NCBI GenBank assembly: GCA_015227615.1
Contig: JAALGZ010000030.1
Coordinates: forward strand, 369,122 to 433,121
DNA: 64,000 nucleotides
From: Labyrinthula sp. Ha
Taxonomy: Eukaryota > Sar > Bigyra > Labyrinthulida > Labyrinthulaceae
Direction of reading: 5' to 3'
In this document: one piece after another, positions 1 to 9,943 of the stretch
Layout of the letters: the number at the start of each line of letters is the position of its first letter
Position numbering within the stretch: the first letter of the stretch is position 1
Position numbers and translations under genes: made by a program
Notes under the pieces: generated by a model
Database searches by the model: none
Told to the model about the DNA's origin: nothing
What the model saw: only the letters and a program-made list of their open reading frames with translations

Positions 1-6
1 AATTCA

Positions 7-1158
7 ATGAAGAAGATGGCTCTACGTCTCATTGAAGCTGAAAGGTTTGCCATGTTTGAAATTGATCTTGAAAAATCAGCAGAACTTTACAAATCACTTC
101 TTCAGATTGGAATTGGCTTTCACTTTGCCAGTAAGAGATCTGTGCTACGCGACAATTACATTGTTTTCATGCGTACAGGTCTTGGTTTAGCTTATGACAG
201 ATTCGCATTAATGGAACGAGTTAAGACTTACCTTCTCAATTACTTAGAGAGTGGACCTGATGGCTCTTTAAATTTGTTAGTTGACTCTGATGATGAAGAA
301 AGAAGGCCTCAAGACATTTGAACTTCTCTAGAAGCAACTGCTGTTGTGGAAGACAACGTCGTAGTAAACGCAGTTCAGGTGGAACTAAGACTAGAAAACA
401 CTGATGTGATAGACTCTCTGAGTCACCAGTTTGGAAGTTCGTACGGGTGGAATTCTACAGGAAAAAGAATTGTTTTACCTGGCTTAAGTTACGAGAGAAT
501 TTGGGCCAGCATTGATAATGAAGATGATAATCAGTGGCTTGCTGATTCTACTGAAGCGATGAGTTACTTCATGGAGTTTAGGTTAGATCCTTCGAAGAAG
601 GTGAACGCCATTGGTACAGTGCTACATGTAAGAAACCACTTCGTCTTCATTGCAGTTCACTTGGCTGGAACTCGTGGAAAGCGTGTTACAATTTACGACT
701 CGATGGGAGAAAGAGGAGAGTTTAACCAGCTTGCAGTTAAGGTTGGTCAGCCCTGGCATCACTTTCTTGTTCTTAAAGATGCCAATGTGGATGCTGGATG
801 GAATCTTACAGTGAAGCCTTTTCATGAACAAGCAGATGGTGTGAACTGTGGAGTGTTTGCATTGGTTCATGCACTCCAGTTCATGAAGGTTGTGTTCAAA
901 GCAGGCATTAGAAAAGTAGGATTGAGTGTCGTGAACCAGATGAGAGAGATGCCTTTTTAATGGAGAGCTGAAGAACGTTTTCAAGTTGTTAGACCAAGAA
1001 CTGTTCAACTTAGTGTCTCTGCTGATGCCACCATTGCTAAGCATTTGGATGAGGTAAGTGATGTTCAAGTAGACATTAATGATGATGAATCAGTTGAAGA
1101 AGGAGATGAAGTGATTTATTTAACTGAGGGAGAGACTACTAAGGAAGAAAGTACTTAA
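7..1158 (+). pseudogene. Ulp1/C48-type cysteine protease of repeat element, copy C1 (two in-frame stops)
   Basis: One reading frame runs from the window edge to 1158 with stops at 319-321 (TGA) and 958-960 (TAA). The N-terminal part (FEIDLEKSAELY, then VLRDNYIVFMRTGLGL) is shared with the copies at 7055 and 28110. The protease core shows the order expected for Ulp1/SENP peptidases: His in FIAVHL, Asp in IYDSM, Gln in FHEQ and Cys in VNCGVFALVH. After the second stop the frame stays open and acidic (EEGDEVIYL), matching the acidic tail of the other copies. Ulp1-family proteases cleave SUMO-like modifiers, and related domains are carried by several DNA transposon groups. I see no transposase beside it, so the element class is open. 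The gene starts before the window. Confidence 0.75.
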
Positions 1159-1868
1159 TTGGGTCGTTGAGCTAATGTACTCTAAAATGTCTTAAACTGT
1201 AATAAACTGAGATATTTCGAGAATGTACTTTATGGTTACTAGTCCTAAATGAAGGAAGCTGCTTTTAACCGTGTATGGGATTTTCGTGAATGACTACTAC
1301 TTGTTTTATTTTCTGCTTTGTGATTCAACTGAAGCTGTTTTCCAATGTAATACTTCTTTACTTCTTAACTACTTTTATTTTCTTCAATTAAATCTGCTTA
1401 TTATTCTCAAGAAGTAACTCAACTATATTATCCATTCATTTATTTCCCCGATAACCTGACCAACTTCTCAACCATTTATTCTATTTTCTTAGTCTATTTT
1501 TCCTTCTTCGCCATTTATTCTTCTGTTCCTGTTCGCCCAAGCGGAGTCGTTTTCCAACGTCTTCCTGTATTTCCCGTCCTTCACAACCTCCGCTTTTTGG
1601 TTGGTAACCAACGTTCTAAAATACAGCGAGTTTTCTTCATAAGGGTCTAAAAGTGACTGTATTTCGTGCCAAGAACTTTCCTGACCTATAAACTGGAACT
1701 CTTTCACCTCAACCGACCCAGGGTCAAAACTGCTAATTGGCTAGAAGTCGGTGGTCATAGAGATGAAACATAACAATTGCAAAGGTGTATGTTTCAAAAA
1801 GTTATTATTTGTGAAGAACTTTCTTTAAAGCAAACCAAATCTAAACAAAACATAATATAAATATAAGC
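1159..1868. other. AT-rich spacer between Ulp1 ORF and small basic ORF (copy C1)
   Basis: About 700 bp without a convincing gene. In copies A and B the acidic tail runs almost directly into the small basic ORF, so roughly 600 bp here look inserted or diverged. A 72-codon minus-strand open frame at 1489-1707 has no recognisable domain and no counterpart in the other copies, so I do not call it. Confidence 0.4.
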
Positions 1869-2129
1869 ATGCCAAGACCTAACATTAGAAGAAAAGCGTT
1901 CAGAGGAGAAAGTGTTAGTCAGATTAATGGTCTCTTGTGTCTGAGAGATTTGATGAGGTATGAAGTGCACCATATGAATTATGCTGAGAGACAAAAGCTA
2001 AGGGCTATTATTAGAAAGATGAGAAAACATGCTAATGATCTACAAGAGGTACTCGAGTACATTGAACTTAGAAATGCATTGGGAATTCCAGAAACATCAG
2101 AAAATGAGGATGGAAATAAAGAAGACTAA
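1869..2129 (+). CDS. small basic protein of the Ulp1 element (copy C1)
   Basis: An 86-aa open frame that starts MPRPNIRRKAF, is rich in Arg and Lys through the middle (LRDLMRYEVHH, IIRKMRKH) and ends acidic (ENEDGNKED). Homologues of nearly the same length start at 13110 and 29758, always downstream of the Ulp1 ORF on the same strand. The N-terminus (MPRPNI) and the block LRDLMRYEVH are conserved while other parts have diverged, which suggests that it is translated. No known domain is recognised. The ATG is chosen because it and the next five codons are conserved in all three copies, just after an A-rich leader. Function unknown; a nucleic-acid-binding accessory protein is a guess from its charge. 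Confidence 0.6.
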   Translation: MPRPNIRRKAFRGESVSQINGLLCLRDLMRYEVHHMNYAERQKLRAIIRKMRKHANDLQEVLEYIELRNALGIPETSENEDGNKED

Positions 2130-2435
2130 GTTTCTAGAAAACATTAGAATTTAAGCAACTTGACTTGGGAATTTTGAAAGGACTTCAGATGCTTCGAATG
2201 TAAATACTTGTGAGTGAAGATAATTCTTGTTAGTGTGGGTATAATGATAAAGTAGTGTGATGAATGTAGTAGGCTTAAGTGGTATGTTTAAGGGTTAGGG
2301 TAATTCAGCTCCTTAAGGTTAAAGTTCTTATCACACTTTTAATTATGTTACAGAAGTTTCTTTTTCTTTTCTTTCTTTCTCTTAAAACAGTGCACAAAGT
2401 ATTCTTTCTTTCGTCCTTCTTTGATTGTTTTCTTC

Positions 2436-3305
2436 TTAACAGCCTCTTGCACACAACTTGAATGCCCAGCTTCGATGTACCGTTAGACTAACGGAAAGTC
2501 TGTACTTCAGACGTAACAACTCACCAGGGTCTTTTTTACCTTGTCTAATGACGTGTTCTAATGATTCTTTACTGACCACACCACCAGTAGAGAGAACAAA
2601 CAGTTGAAATTGACGACCAAAATCTAGTCCAGTGTTCTCTCTATTCTTGGATGCCACTCTTTCCCTTAAGACATTTTCAGCTAACCTAAGCAAAGTTGAA
2701 GATTCTCTGGAAGCATTGTTTAAACACAGAGAAACCAAAGCTTCCCTCAGAGAATCAAGGGTTTTAAAATTCTTTTTAGATGTAAGAGAAACAACAGAAA
2801 CATCAAATGCAGTTTTTCCTTGTCTAGTAGAAACTAAAAGATCAGCTCTTCGATTGTTGTTCTTGCTAAATGGCTCTAGTGAAACAACACAGTTTGTTTC
2901 TTTAAAAAAATATGCTAAACATTTCTTAATGTCTTCATGTCGTGAAACCTTAGCTGGAGAAAAACATGAACAATGCTCAAAATGGTTAGTTCTGTCCTCA
3001 GAGCAGCCATTCCTACGGCTAGGTGAAACAAGTAATCTTGAGCAAATTGATGCACAGAAGTCTGGATTTAAAATTCTAGTTGAAGCTTCTACGGGAAGTG
3101 CATGCAACCAGTTAGAACCAATTTCAGTAGAGCTTTCCGCAAAACAAAGTTTTTCAAAGTCATTGAATGAATCAAAGAGATTGTTCATGATTAGTTTGTA
3201 AGCATCTTTGAGTCTACTAGACTGCTTATCCACATCGAGATCAGAATGAAAATTTTCAGATTCCATTTGTCGCTCAAAAAGTTTCTTTGCTTGCCTGGAA
3301 ACCAT
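2436..3305 (-). CDS. orphan protein with PD-(D/E)XK-like endonuclease pattern
   Basis: A 289-aa intact frame on the minus strand. Seen in the protein: WLHALP at residues 66-71, a Cys/His cluster (C101, H108, H111, C112, C114), RHEDI at 122-126, a lone Glu in SLEPF (E144), RRADLL at 152-157 and FDVSVV at 167-172. The series R-H, E, R-x-D and D-V-x-V resembles the C-terminal restriction-like nuclease module found in some retroelement proteins, which follow a Cys/His motif with a PD-(D/E)XK fold. No reverse transcriptase lies next to it, so it is either a detached C-terminus of a LINE-like or other retroelement or a domesticated gene. The start is the first ATG. Family assignment is by pattern only. 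Confidence 0.45.
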   Translation of the reverse strand: MVSRQAKKLFERQMESENFHSDLDVDKQSSRLKDAYKLIMNNLFDSFNDFEKLCFAESSTEIGSNWLHALPVEASTRILNPDFCASICSRLLVSPSRRNGCSEDRTNHFEHCSCFSPAKVSRHEDIKKCLAYFFKETNCVVSLEPFSKNNNRRADLLVSTRQGKTAFDVSVVSLTSKKNFKTLDSLREALVSLCLNNASRESSTLLRLAENVLRERVASKNRENTGLDFGRQFQLFVLSTGGVVSKESLEHVIRQGKKDPGELLRLKYRLSVSLTVHRSWAFKLCARGC

Positions 3306-3517
3306 GTTGAGAGATTAACGAAGGAGACATTAGCCCTAATCCACCATTGCGAATGGGTAAATGTAGTAAATCAGAATTGAACTGTGCAAAGGAAAACTTT
3401 TGAAGTCAAGAATTGAATGAATGAGTTGATCAACCAGTAGCAACTATCTTGAAATCGAAGTTCTGTCATCTCAATCCTTACTCTGAAGCTTTCCGCTACT
3501 TTGTTTCCCAAGAACAT

Positions 3518-3787
3518 TTAATGTAACTTCTTGTAAATTGAATGGGCGTCTTGAAGATGAACGAGGTGGATGGCCAAGTCGTTGCCTATCGAGGCTGTGA
3601 TTAACGACAAGTACTTCGTTTTTTGGGAGGCTACTGATTCTGTACCAATGGCTTCCAGCGGAGTTCCTTCATAAATCCAGTTCCATAGTCCAAGTTCGGA
3701 TAGATATGTTCTCAACCTCCATTCCCAAAGATGGAAGTGACCATGGAGGTTGAGCGGTGGGAGGTTGAATTTGTTGTCAGAGCTCAT
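3518..3787 (-). pseudogene. copia-type gag N-terminal fragment
   Basis: An 89-aa minus-strand frame starting MSSDNKFNLPPLNLHGHF and continuing LWEWRLRTYLSELGLWNWI. This is the pattern of the N-terminal gag segment of Ty1/copia elements (a start, a 'L..N..W....L..L' block, then a residue series ending at a Tyr-Lys-Lys-Leu). The frame stops after 89 residues and no protease, integrase or RT follows downstream. It is therefore a 5' fragment of a copia element. The AT-rich 3788-4020 upstream of it might contain its LTR, but no second copy exists here to define one. Confidence 0.5.
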
Positions 3788-5366
3788 GTTTTTCTCTTAG
3801 CTTTTAGGCTCTTAACCTGTTATTACAATGAAATATTAAAAAGTAAAGTTTCTTTTGTATTTAAGTTTTAGTGCTTTGGGTTCCCTTAAGTGAATAACTC
3901 AAGGTCTGTAACTGAATATATATATACCAGTTGTGACTGTATTTATATTCTACTTGTAACTATTTTTATATTTCTATGTTTAGGTAAAAAGAGATAAAAG
4001 CAACCTAAAATAGTTGTGACCGATATAATAAAATAGTTCACAAATTGGAAGAATTCAAAACATAAAATTTCCAAACTTAACAACTTTGTAGGAGTAAAAA
4101 GAAACTATTTCTAGGAGTCTAAGTTAAGCATTAAGAACAGTCGATGGAAGCTGTTTATTATACTCTTGGTGTAAATTACACCACTCTTCCGTTAAGAAGT
4201 TTATGGGGATTTCAAGGATGTGGACCAGTAACGATTCTTAGTGGAATTCAATGAAACCTACCAGTAGCTAATCAACAAAACCCCAATTCTCAGTACTCTG
4301 AACCCCAGGCGATACTTGGACAAAATATAAGAGTGCGGAGAAGAGTGAAGTGCACTAGAAAGTAATAACTTAAGTAGTTAAATTTAAAAACCAAGGAAAA
4401 TTCAAACTTGTTTTACCCTATGGTAGCGGGGAGCCTTTGCTGCTCCCGCATCTTTAAAAATAACCCCATGACTCGGCCCCCGATGAAGATGATGATGGGT
4501 TTAAATCTTTATACATAGCTTGAACACAGAAGCAAAAAATATGTGTAGAGGATAATAAATACATATTTTAACTAATTAAGTTAAAAATTTAAGAAAATAG
4601 TTTCGAATACTGAAATTGAGAAGATTTAGTTTTTTTTCATAAATTAAAATTTAAAAGTTAATTGTTTTAACGCTAATACAAAATATTTTTGGATGTAGAA
4701 ATATATATTTTGAATCACTTTTTTTGGGTTACCCATATCCCCAAACACCCCTTCTAAATCAGGAAACATTTTTGTAATGTGTTTTGTCCTGAACTCTTGC
4801 TTGAACTATCATCTTGTAGCAGTGTTAAATCTAAATATATTTAAAGACTTTAAAATGTAATACTCGACTTGAAGATTGAACTTAAGGTGTAACTTTTACA
4901 TTGAAAAATATGAATTGATCTTTTATTCATTTGTCTCGTTGGTTTCTAATTATTAATTTTGGAAATTACGTTATTGGTACTAATTGTGGATTGGCGTAAA
5001 TTGCGCCAGCGTAGAGAAATACTATCTTACATTTAACAGTCTTTTCTTTTTCCTTTTTGTTCGACCCCGTAAATATATTTTTTTTCTTTTTTTCTGAGAT
5101 TGTTGATCTTCCTTTCCTTTTTCATTCCAATTTGAGTTGCTGAATCTAGTTTCATTTCATACCCATCAGCTGCAAGTTCTTTTCCAATACAACTAAGAAA
5201 AAAATATTTATGCTAACCTTAAGCAGTGAAAGGCACTTGATGCCTCTCATGTCTTCTTTAAACCTCCCCTTTAAGCTCACGATCCTTTAATCATGTTTTC
5301 CCGTGCATTCTTTTTCGCTGGATTCTTAAGTCAACATGGTGAACTTGCCCAATCTAAAATTTAGCC
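3788..5366. other. non-coding interval upstream of element A
   Basis: No gene is supported. It contains the dyad GGTGTAA-A-TTACACC at 4168-4182, the first copy of a dispersed repeat (about 4400-5035, annotated separately) and pyrimidine-rich DNA at 5040-5110. Confidence 0.5.
4400..5035 (+). repeat. dispersed non-coding repeat R, copy 1
   Basis: The stretch at 4415-4640 (ACCCTATGG, AGCGGGGAGCCTTT, CTCCCGCAT, CTTTAA, then TTGAACAC, ACTGAAATTGAGAAGATTTAG) matches 60003-60240 in order and spacing (ACCCTTGTG, AGCGGGAATCCTTT, CTCTCCGAT, CTTTAA, TTGAACAC, ACTGAAATCGAGAAGATTTAG). Both copies end in a related dyad followed by GTAGAGAAAT (4986-5030 and 60600-60648). No ORF is present. It could be a MITE, a solo LTR or the terminal part of a DNA transposon. 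Confidence 0.5.
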
Positions 5367-5414
5367 AATGGAATATCGCGTGTAGATTACACTTATGTAA
5401 GAAAATTATTCCCC
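5367..5414 (+). repeat. dyad-containing boundary motif, element A
   Basis: The block AATGGAATATCGCG, then TGTAGATTACAC, then TAAGAAAATTATTCCCC recurs at 26420-26467 at the same place before element B and, less well kept, at 4986-5030 and 60600-60648. At 5367 the similarity to the B flank begins, so it marks or lies near the left end of the element. It may be a terminal repeat or a protein-binding site. Confidence 0.5.
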
Positions 5415-6350
5415 ATTTGAGTTATGATCTGCAGTGTTGTGACAGAACTTTATGGAATTCAATAAAATATCCGATGTATAATTTTGACTGGTTGGAAGCA
5501 TAACATTCCTTATCGGAACTTAACGAAATCTGTCGGAACTTACTGGAAATGTGTCTTAGGTTTCCACGTTTCTCCCATTTCAGGAGCATCTGTTTGCTGT
5601 GCGAGGGTAATGCCACCTTGTGATAAAATGAAAAATTCAATACTTTCGCATATACAGAATGGGCTGAGGCGTTCAACGCAATATGTTCACACTAGTAAAC
5701 AACATATATTTATTCTCAAGATAAACATGAAATCAATGGGAAATGAAGACGAATAACTGATTAGAACCTTTTACAGCTCTTTCTATCCCAAATAGTGCCC
5801 CTCTCAAGAATTTTCTTGAAGACAAAGTAAACTAAAACAAGATTATTAAAAAACTGAACCCCAAGAAGATACAACATAACTCTTGGCCTTACTGTAGGTC
5901 CATCTTCCTGCTACATGAAAATGAAAACTTGTAAGCCTTAGTTTCTAATCTGCAAATGCTACACTTAAGTAAGCGTTGTTGTCATAGTTTTTGGTAGTCT
6001 TGGTTTATACCTTTGGTTTATATTTTGTATATGAAGGTACTGAGCAGACTTTAATATTTAATAATATTGAATCTTGGGAAACACTCTTTGATAAACATGT
6101 ACAAAAATGGCCGCTCCTAAGTGAACAGGCGGTAAGTTTTACAGAACATTCTTTTCAAAATTTAACCATTTGCTAGGCAAAATGCGGAATTGGTTTTTTT
6201 GACTCCGGAGTAAAAGCTCCTCTTAATCTGATAAGTCAGTTGCAATTATCGATTTTTTTTATTTTTTACACCAGATGGGCGTAAAGAAGTGTTCACACTT
6301 TTCTCTACAATAATAGAACTGAAGTAGCTAAACTCATTAATGAATTTAGC

Positions 6351-6611
6351 TTGTTTCGTACCTCTATCTTCTTGTGTAGAGAACAGTGGTTGCTCAGAAA
6401 GAGAGAGGGTCATGACGAAATTAGAATGTTGGTGATGCTCAATGACTTGATTTCAATCTGTAAAAGAAGTAGAGTTACCTTCATTGCATACCGAGAATTT
6501 ACAATGAAGAACGGTTGTTCCCTCATTGAGTTCTTGGATGTTGTAAGAGAAAAATACACATTTCTAACCGCTGATGTTCCATTTGAGCTGAGATTACAGT
6601 CTCCTGCTTAG
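6351..6611 (+). pseudogene. upstream coding segment of Ulp1 element protein (copy A)
   Basis: An 86-codon frame (MFRTSIFLCREQWLLRKREGH onwards in part) duplicated at 27406-27666 with two or three residue changes. It ends in TAG, but the same frame stays coding-like beyond it in both copies (SKSAIAFAKRFNYHKERRR, then LRTFRIFRLLDKQ). In copy A one extra T in a T-run near 6713 shifts the frame relative to copy B. It was probably the N-terminal part of a longer protein continuing into the protease frame. No domain is recognised. Confidence 0.4.
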
Positions 6612-7054
6612 TCAAAATCCGCCATTGCTTTTGCGAAGAGGTTCAATTATCATAAGGAAAGAAGAAGAGTGATATTGAGAACATTTAGAATTTTTCGTTT
6701 ATTAGACAAGCAGTTTTTTTTCGGTAACACTGTCACAAGATAATTGGACAAGTCAACAGATGGGAAACTACTTGTATTTTGCTTTAAAGGTGAAGACGTA
6801 AGGAGGACATTATCATTCCTTGAATGGTTCATACGAGATGGCAACTAGGAAAGGAACAAAAGTACAAGTGAAAAAAGAAAAAAACTACAGAAAGAGATAA
6901 CAGGTGCTGGAAAATTCTTTCTTGACACTAAGAACTACTGAACACATTGTTTGCCCTCATTTACGTGTTGAGTTTACAGTGAACACTCCAACTACCGAAT
7001 GTAATCAAAAGATGAAACAGGAGTCATTCATTTCTCGAAGAAAAAAGTTGCAAA

Positions 7055-7585
7055 TTGTATGAAATAGATTTAGAGAAAGCAGCTGCCATGTACTATGATA
7101 TTGCAAAAAGAGGGATTGGTATTGAGTTTTGTCGCAGAAGAGCTGTTTTGAGAGATAATTATATCTACTTTCTGAGAACTGGACTTGGTCTTACGAACAA
7201 TAATCATAATGCCATGGACGAAATCAAAGACGGTTTAACGGGATATATCCAGAAGACAGGAGATAGTATTTGGAAACATCAAGGCAAAGATATGGACCAG
7301 GTTTCAACTGCTAGGTTAGTTATTGAAGGTCGATATCCTGAAGATGAGGAACGTGTTGTAAATGTTGTAAGAACCGACTTCAGCCTAACAAATGATGATA
7401 TTACAAGATTCTTACAAGCAAAGTTCCCTAATGATTATGGTTGGAACCGTAGCATGCAACGAATTGTTTTGGTTGCAATCAACTACGAAATTATTTGGGA
7501 ATCTTTGGACGTTGCTCATGATCTTAGTTGGCTTGAAACTACTGCTGATGCATTAGATTACTTAAAAGATACTGTGTTAAGTACA
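7055..7585 (+). pseudogene. Ulp1 element protein, N-terminal half (copy A), cut by Copia-1
   Basis: The frame (YEIDLEKAAAMYYDIAKRGIG, VLRDNYIYFLRTGLGLT) is identical in copy B, where it runs on into the protease core. Here it is broken at 7585 by the left LTR of Copia-1; the last 12 codons before the TAG at 7622-7624 are LTR sequence. The continuation is at 11988. There is no ATG at its start in this frame; the frame is open upstream (SCKLYEIDL), so the segment is internal to a longer protein. Confidence 0.7.
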
Positions 7586-7719
7586 TATCAAATATATGCA
7601 GTTTTATATACTCTAGTGAAATAGAATACAAATATTACACTACACTGTATTTTATATAGGAGCAGACTTTTAACCACTAAAAATATAAAATACAGAATAC
7701 ATCTTTATAGCTTTCAACA
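7586..7719 (+). repeat. Copia-1 5' LTR
   Basis: 134 bp from TATCAAATATATGC to GCTTTCAACA, identical to 11854-11987. Boundaries are fixed by the empty site in copy B and the GTACA duplication. It is followed by GGTTAACAGCTGC, the probable start of the primer-binding region. Very short for a copia LTR. Confidence 0.93.
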
Positions 7720-7780
7720 GGTTAACAGCTGCTTTCACAATATAAAGTTTTCATTTACATCTCTTTTCACCTAAAAAATT

Positions 7781-8659
7781 ATGTCAGAAAAGGTTACTAA
7801 ACTATCTTCTCCATATCAATACAAAATATGGACCATCAAAGTTAAAAGTTTCCTTCGCGAGAATGGTGTATGGAAGCGTGTCAGCTCCAAGATCAAAGGC
7901 GATGAGTTATCTACAACCAAAAAAGGGGAAAGACCCCAAATAGTTCTTGACACGGTTGCGACAAGAATAATTTACGAGCACTTGTCCGAAAAAAGTTATA
8001 GAAGCGGTTGGGGATATTGAAAACCCTCACACCCTATTGACAAAAATTAAACTTTGTACTCTGCAGATGATAAGTCAGAGAGAAATAGACTGTATTCCCA
8101 GTTCATAAACTCTCCAGGTGCAACTGCAATGGAGAGAGTGAACAATTTCGATACAAACCAAAAAAGGTATCGTGACATTGATGGCAGGTTAAATGAGGAA
8201 GATAAGATCACAATGATCCTTAGCACCAGCAGAACACCGTTAGTAGATAATCTTGAACAGCATTTGAGATTGCATGAACATCTTAGAAAATATGATATTG
8301 TCTTGAAGCAGATCCGCTTCATAGCTGAAAAAATTGACTCAAGATCCAATAAAACAAAGCCTAAAAACAATAACAAAAGCGGGAACTTACCAAAGTTCGG
8401 CATATTTTGCACCCGATGTGGTCGCAAAGGACATCTGCAAAACGACTGTAAGTCAAAAACCTTTTGCACTATCTGCAGCAGTAAATCACACTTTGTACCG
8501 CAGTGCAAGAAAAACATCAAGAAAGAAGAGACAAGACAGATGTCGAACAGCAACAAGACCAGTTTCGAAGTTGACAGCGTTTTATCTGAAGACGAAGAAG
8601 ATAATCAAAGATCCAATGACTCATCTGAAGAAACGGCGGTTGTCGAAAAACTAGCGTAG
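7781..8659 (+). pseudogene. Copia-1 gag (frameshifted)
   Basis: The first frame (7781-8020) begins MSEKVTKLSSPYQYKIWTIK, a typical copia gag start (W-x-x-x-hydrophobic-x-x-x-L). It stops at 8020, and a second frame (8054-8659) carries two zinc knuckles, CTRCGRKGHLQNDC and CTICSSKSHFVPQC (CX2CX4HX4C). The two are joined by about 30 bp needing two frame changes, next to A-runs. The tail is acidic and ends in TAG just before the protease. Gag proteins package the element RNA in the cytoplasm. Confidence 0.85.
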
Positions 8660-8692
8660 AACCTAAAAAATAAAATTGATGACAAAATAATT

Positions 8693-9370
8693 ATGGTTGT
8701 TGATTCAGGGGCTAGTAGTCATGTTTTACCAAGAAAGTATCTTCATTTAGCTTCCTCGTATAAAGACGGAACCCCAACGCAAATCCAAGTTGTTGGAGGA
8801 GTAGTCAATACTGCTACAAGAGCTGATTTTAGAATAAATACCAATACATGTTATATTCTCGAACTAAACAATGCTCTTGTTCTAGATACTGAGACGCCAC
8901 TTATCAGTTTTGAGAGGTTAGTTGAGTTAGGGATAGATATGAAGATGAAGGATAAGTTACTACACTTCGAAAATAACAAGGAGGTAATTCTGTGAGCCAA
9001 AATCATGGAAAACAACATGTTTAAGACCACAGCATGCATCCTTGGATGCGAAGAGTTATCTGCTTTATCAAGGTCGGAGTATTTCCACCAATTCCTTGGT
9101 CATCTCTCTTATTCAAGTTTGAAAAATACTTTGTCGTTTTATAACATGACAGCAAAATTGCCCAAAATTATTGATTGCAGAATTTGTAGTATTACAAAGC
9201 AGAAAAGACTACCAATTCATAAGTATAAACATAGTGTTGTAGAGAAACCACTTCAGTGGTTGTACTGTGATACAGTGGATACCGCTGTGAATGGCTTTAA
9301 GGGTGAGAAGGGCTCTTGCCTGATCACTGGCGCTTTTTTTTTAAATATAAACACCTTGATGTGTACTTGA
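8693..9370 (+). pseudogene. Copia-1 protease and GAG-pre-integrase
   Basis: The aspartic protease active site VVDSGASSHVLP is near the start of the first frame (8693-8995), which ends in TGA. The same frame continues from 9005 with the pre-integrase zinc-binding module: His in FHQFLGHLSY and the Cys pair in CRICSITK. The next part, WLYCDTVDT, would hold the first catalytic Asp of the integrase, but the frame is lost soon after (stop at 9370). Confidence 0.8.
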
Positions 9371-9806
9371 AAAAGACTGATTGCAATAGAATTCTTCAAG
9401 AATATATTCTCAAGATAAAAAATTTAGCAGATAAAAAGCAAAAAATGTCCACATGGATCAAGGAACTGAATTTAAAAAGAAAAATAACATTAAGTTCTTC
9501 AAAAACAAAGGAATAAATTATAGATTTAGTCCTGTAGACACGCCTCAAGCGAATGGAACTAGTGAGAGAGCTAATGGCAAAATACTTCAATTTATCAGAA
9601 TTTTATTGAAACAATCACAATTACTAGAAAAATACTGGACATACGCAGCAAAATATGCTGTCTTTCTCAATAATAACACAGCTACTTCAAAATCTCAAGA
9701 TACACCGGCCTACAAACTATTATACAAGAGGATCCAACTCAAGTATATATATTCACGTTTGGACAACCAGTCGTGTATTCTATTCCTAAACATAAAAATA
9801 AGTTAA
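9371..9806 (+). pseudogene. Copia-1 integrase remainder (deleted middle)
   Basis: The frame at 9453-9806 starts MDQGTEFK, matching the second catalytic Asp (D-x-G-x-E-F) of an rve integrase, and continues FSPVDTPQANGTSERANGKI, where the E of SERANG is the third catalytic residue. Between the first Asp (about 9270) and this point there is too little sequence for a full catalytic core, so a deletion plus frameshifts is likely. Integrase inserts the cDNA; this copy should be inactive. Confidence 0.8.
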
Positions 9807-9943
9807 CAGTAATATCTAGAGAATGAATTTACCTTAGAGTATCTGATTTATCTGCTGAGGACTTCACATTAAATAAAACAACAAGGAAATTTGTTGTAAA
9901 TAGGAACATTAGGCCCGTATTCAACAAGCTTTACAACAAGTAC

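Noticed and set aside
622-1068. 148-codon minus-strand frame opposite the Ulp1 gene
   Set aside because: Shadow of the protease frame; the plus strand carries the conserved catalytic motifs.
2632-3201. 189-codon plus-strand frame opposite the nuclease-like ORF
   Set aside because: The minus-strand frame is longer and carries ordered motifs; this one has none.
8047-8556. 169-codon minus-strand frame in Copia-1
   Set aside because: Opposite gag with two CCHC knuckles; hydrophobic shadow only.
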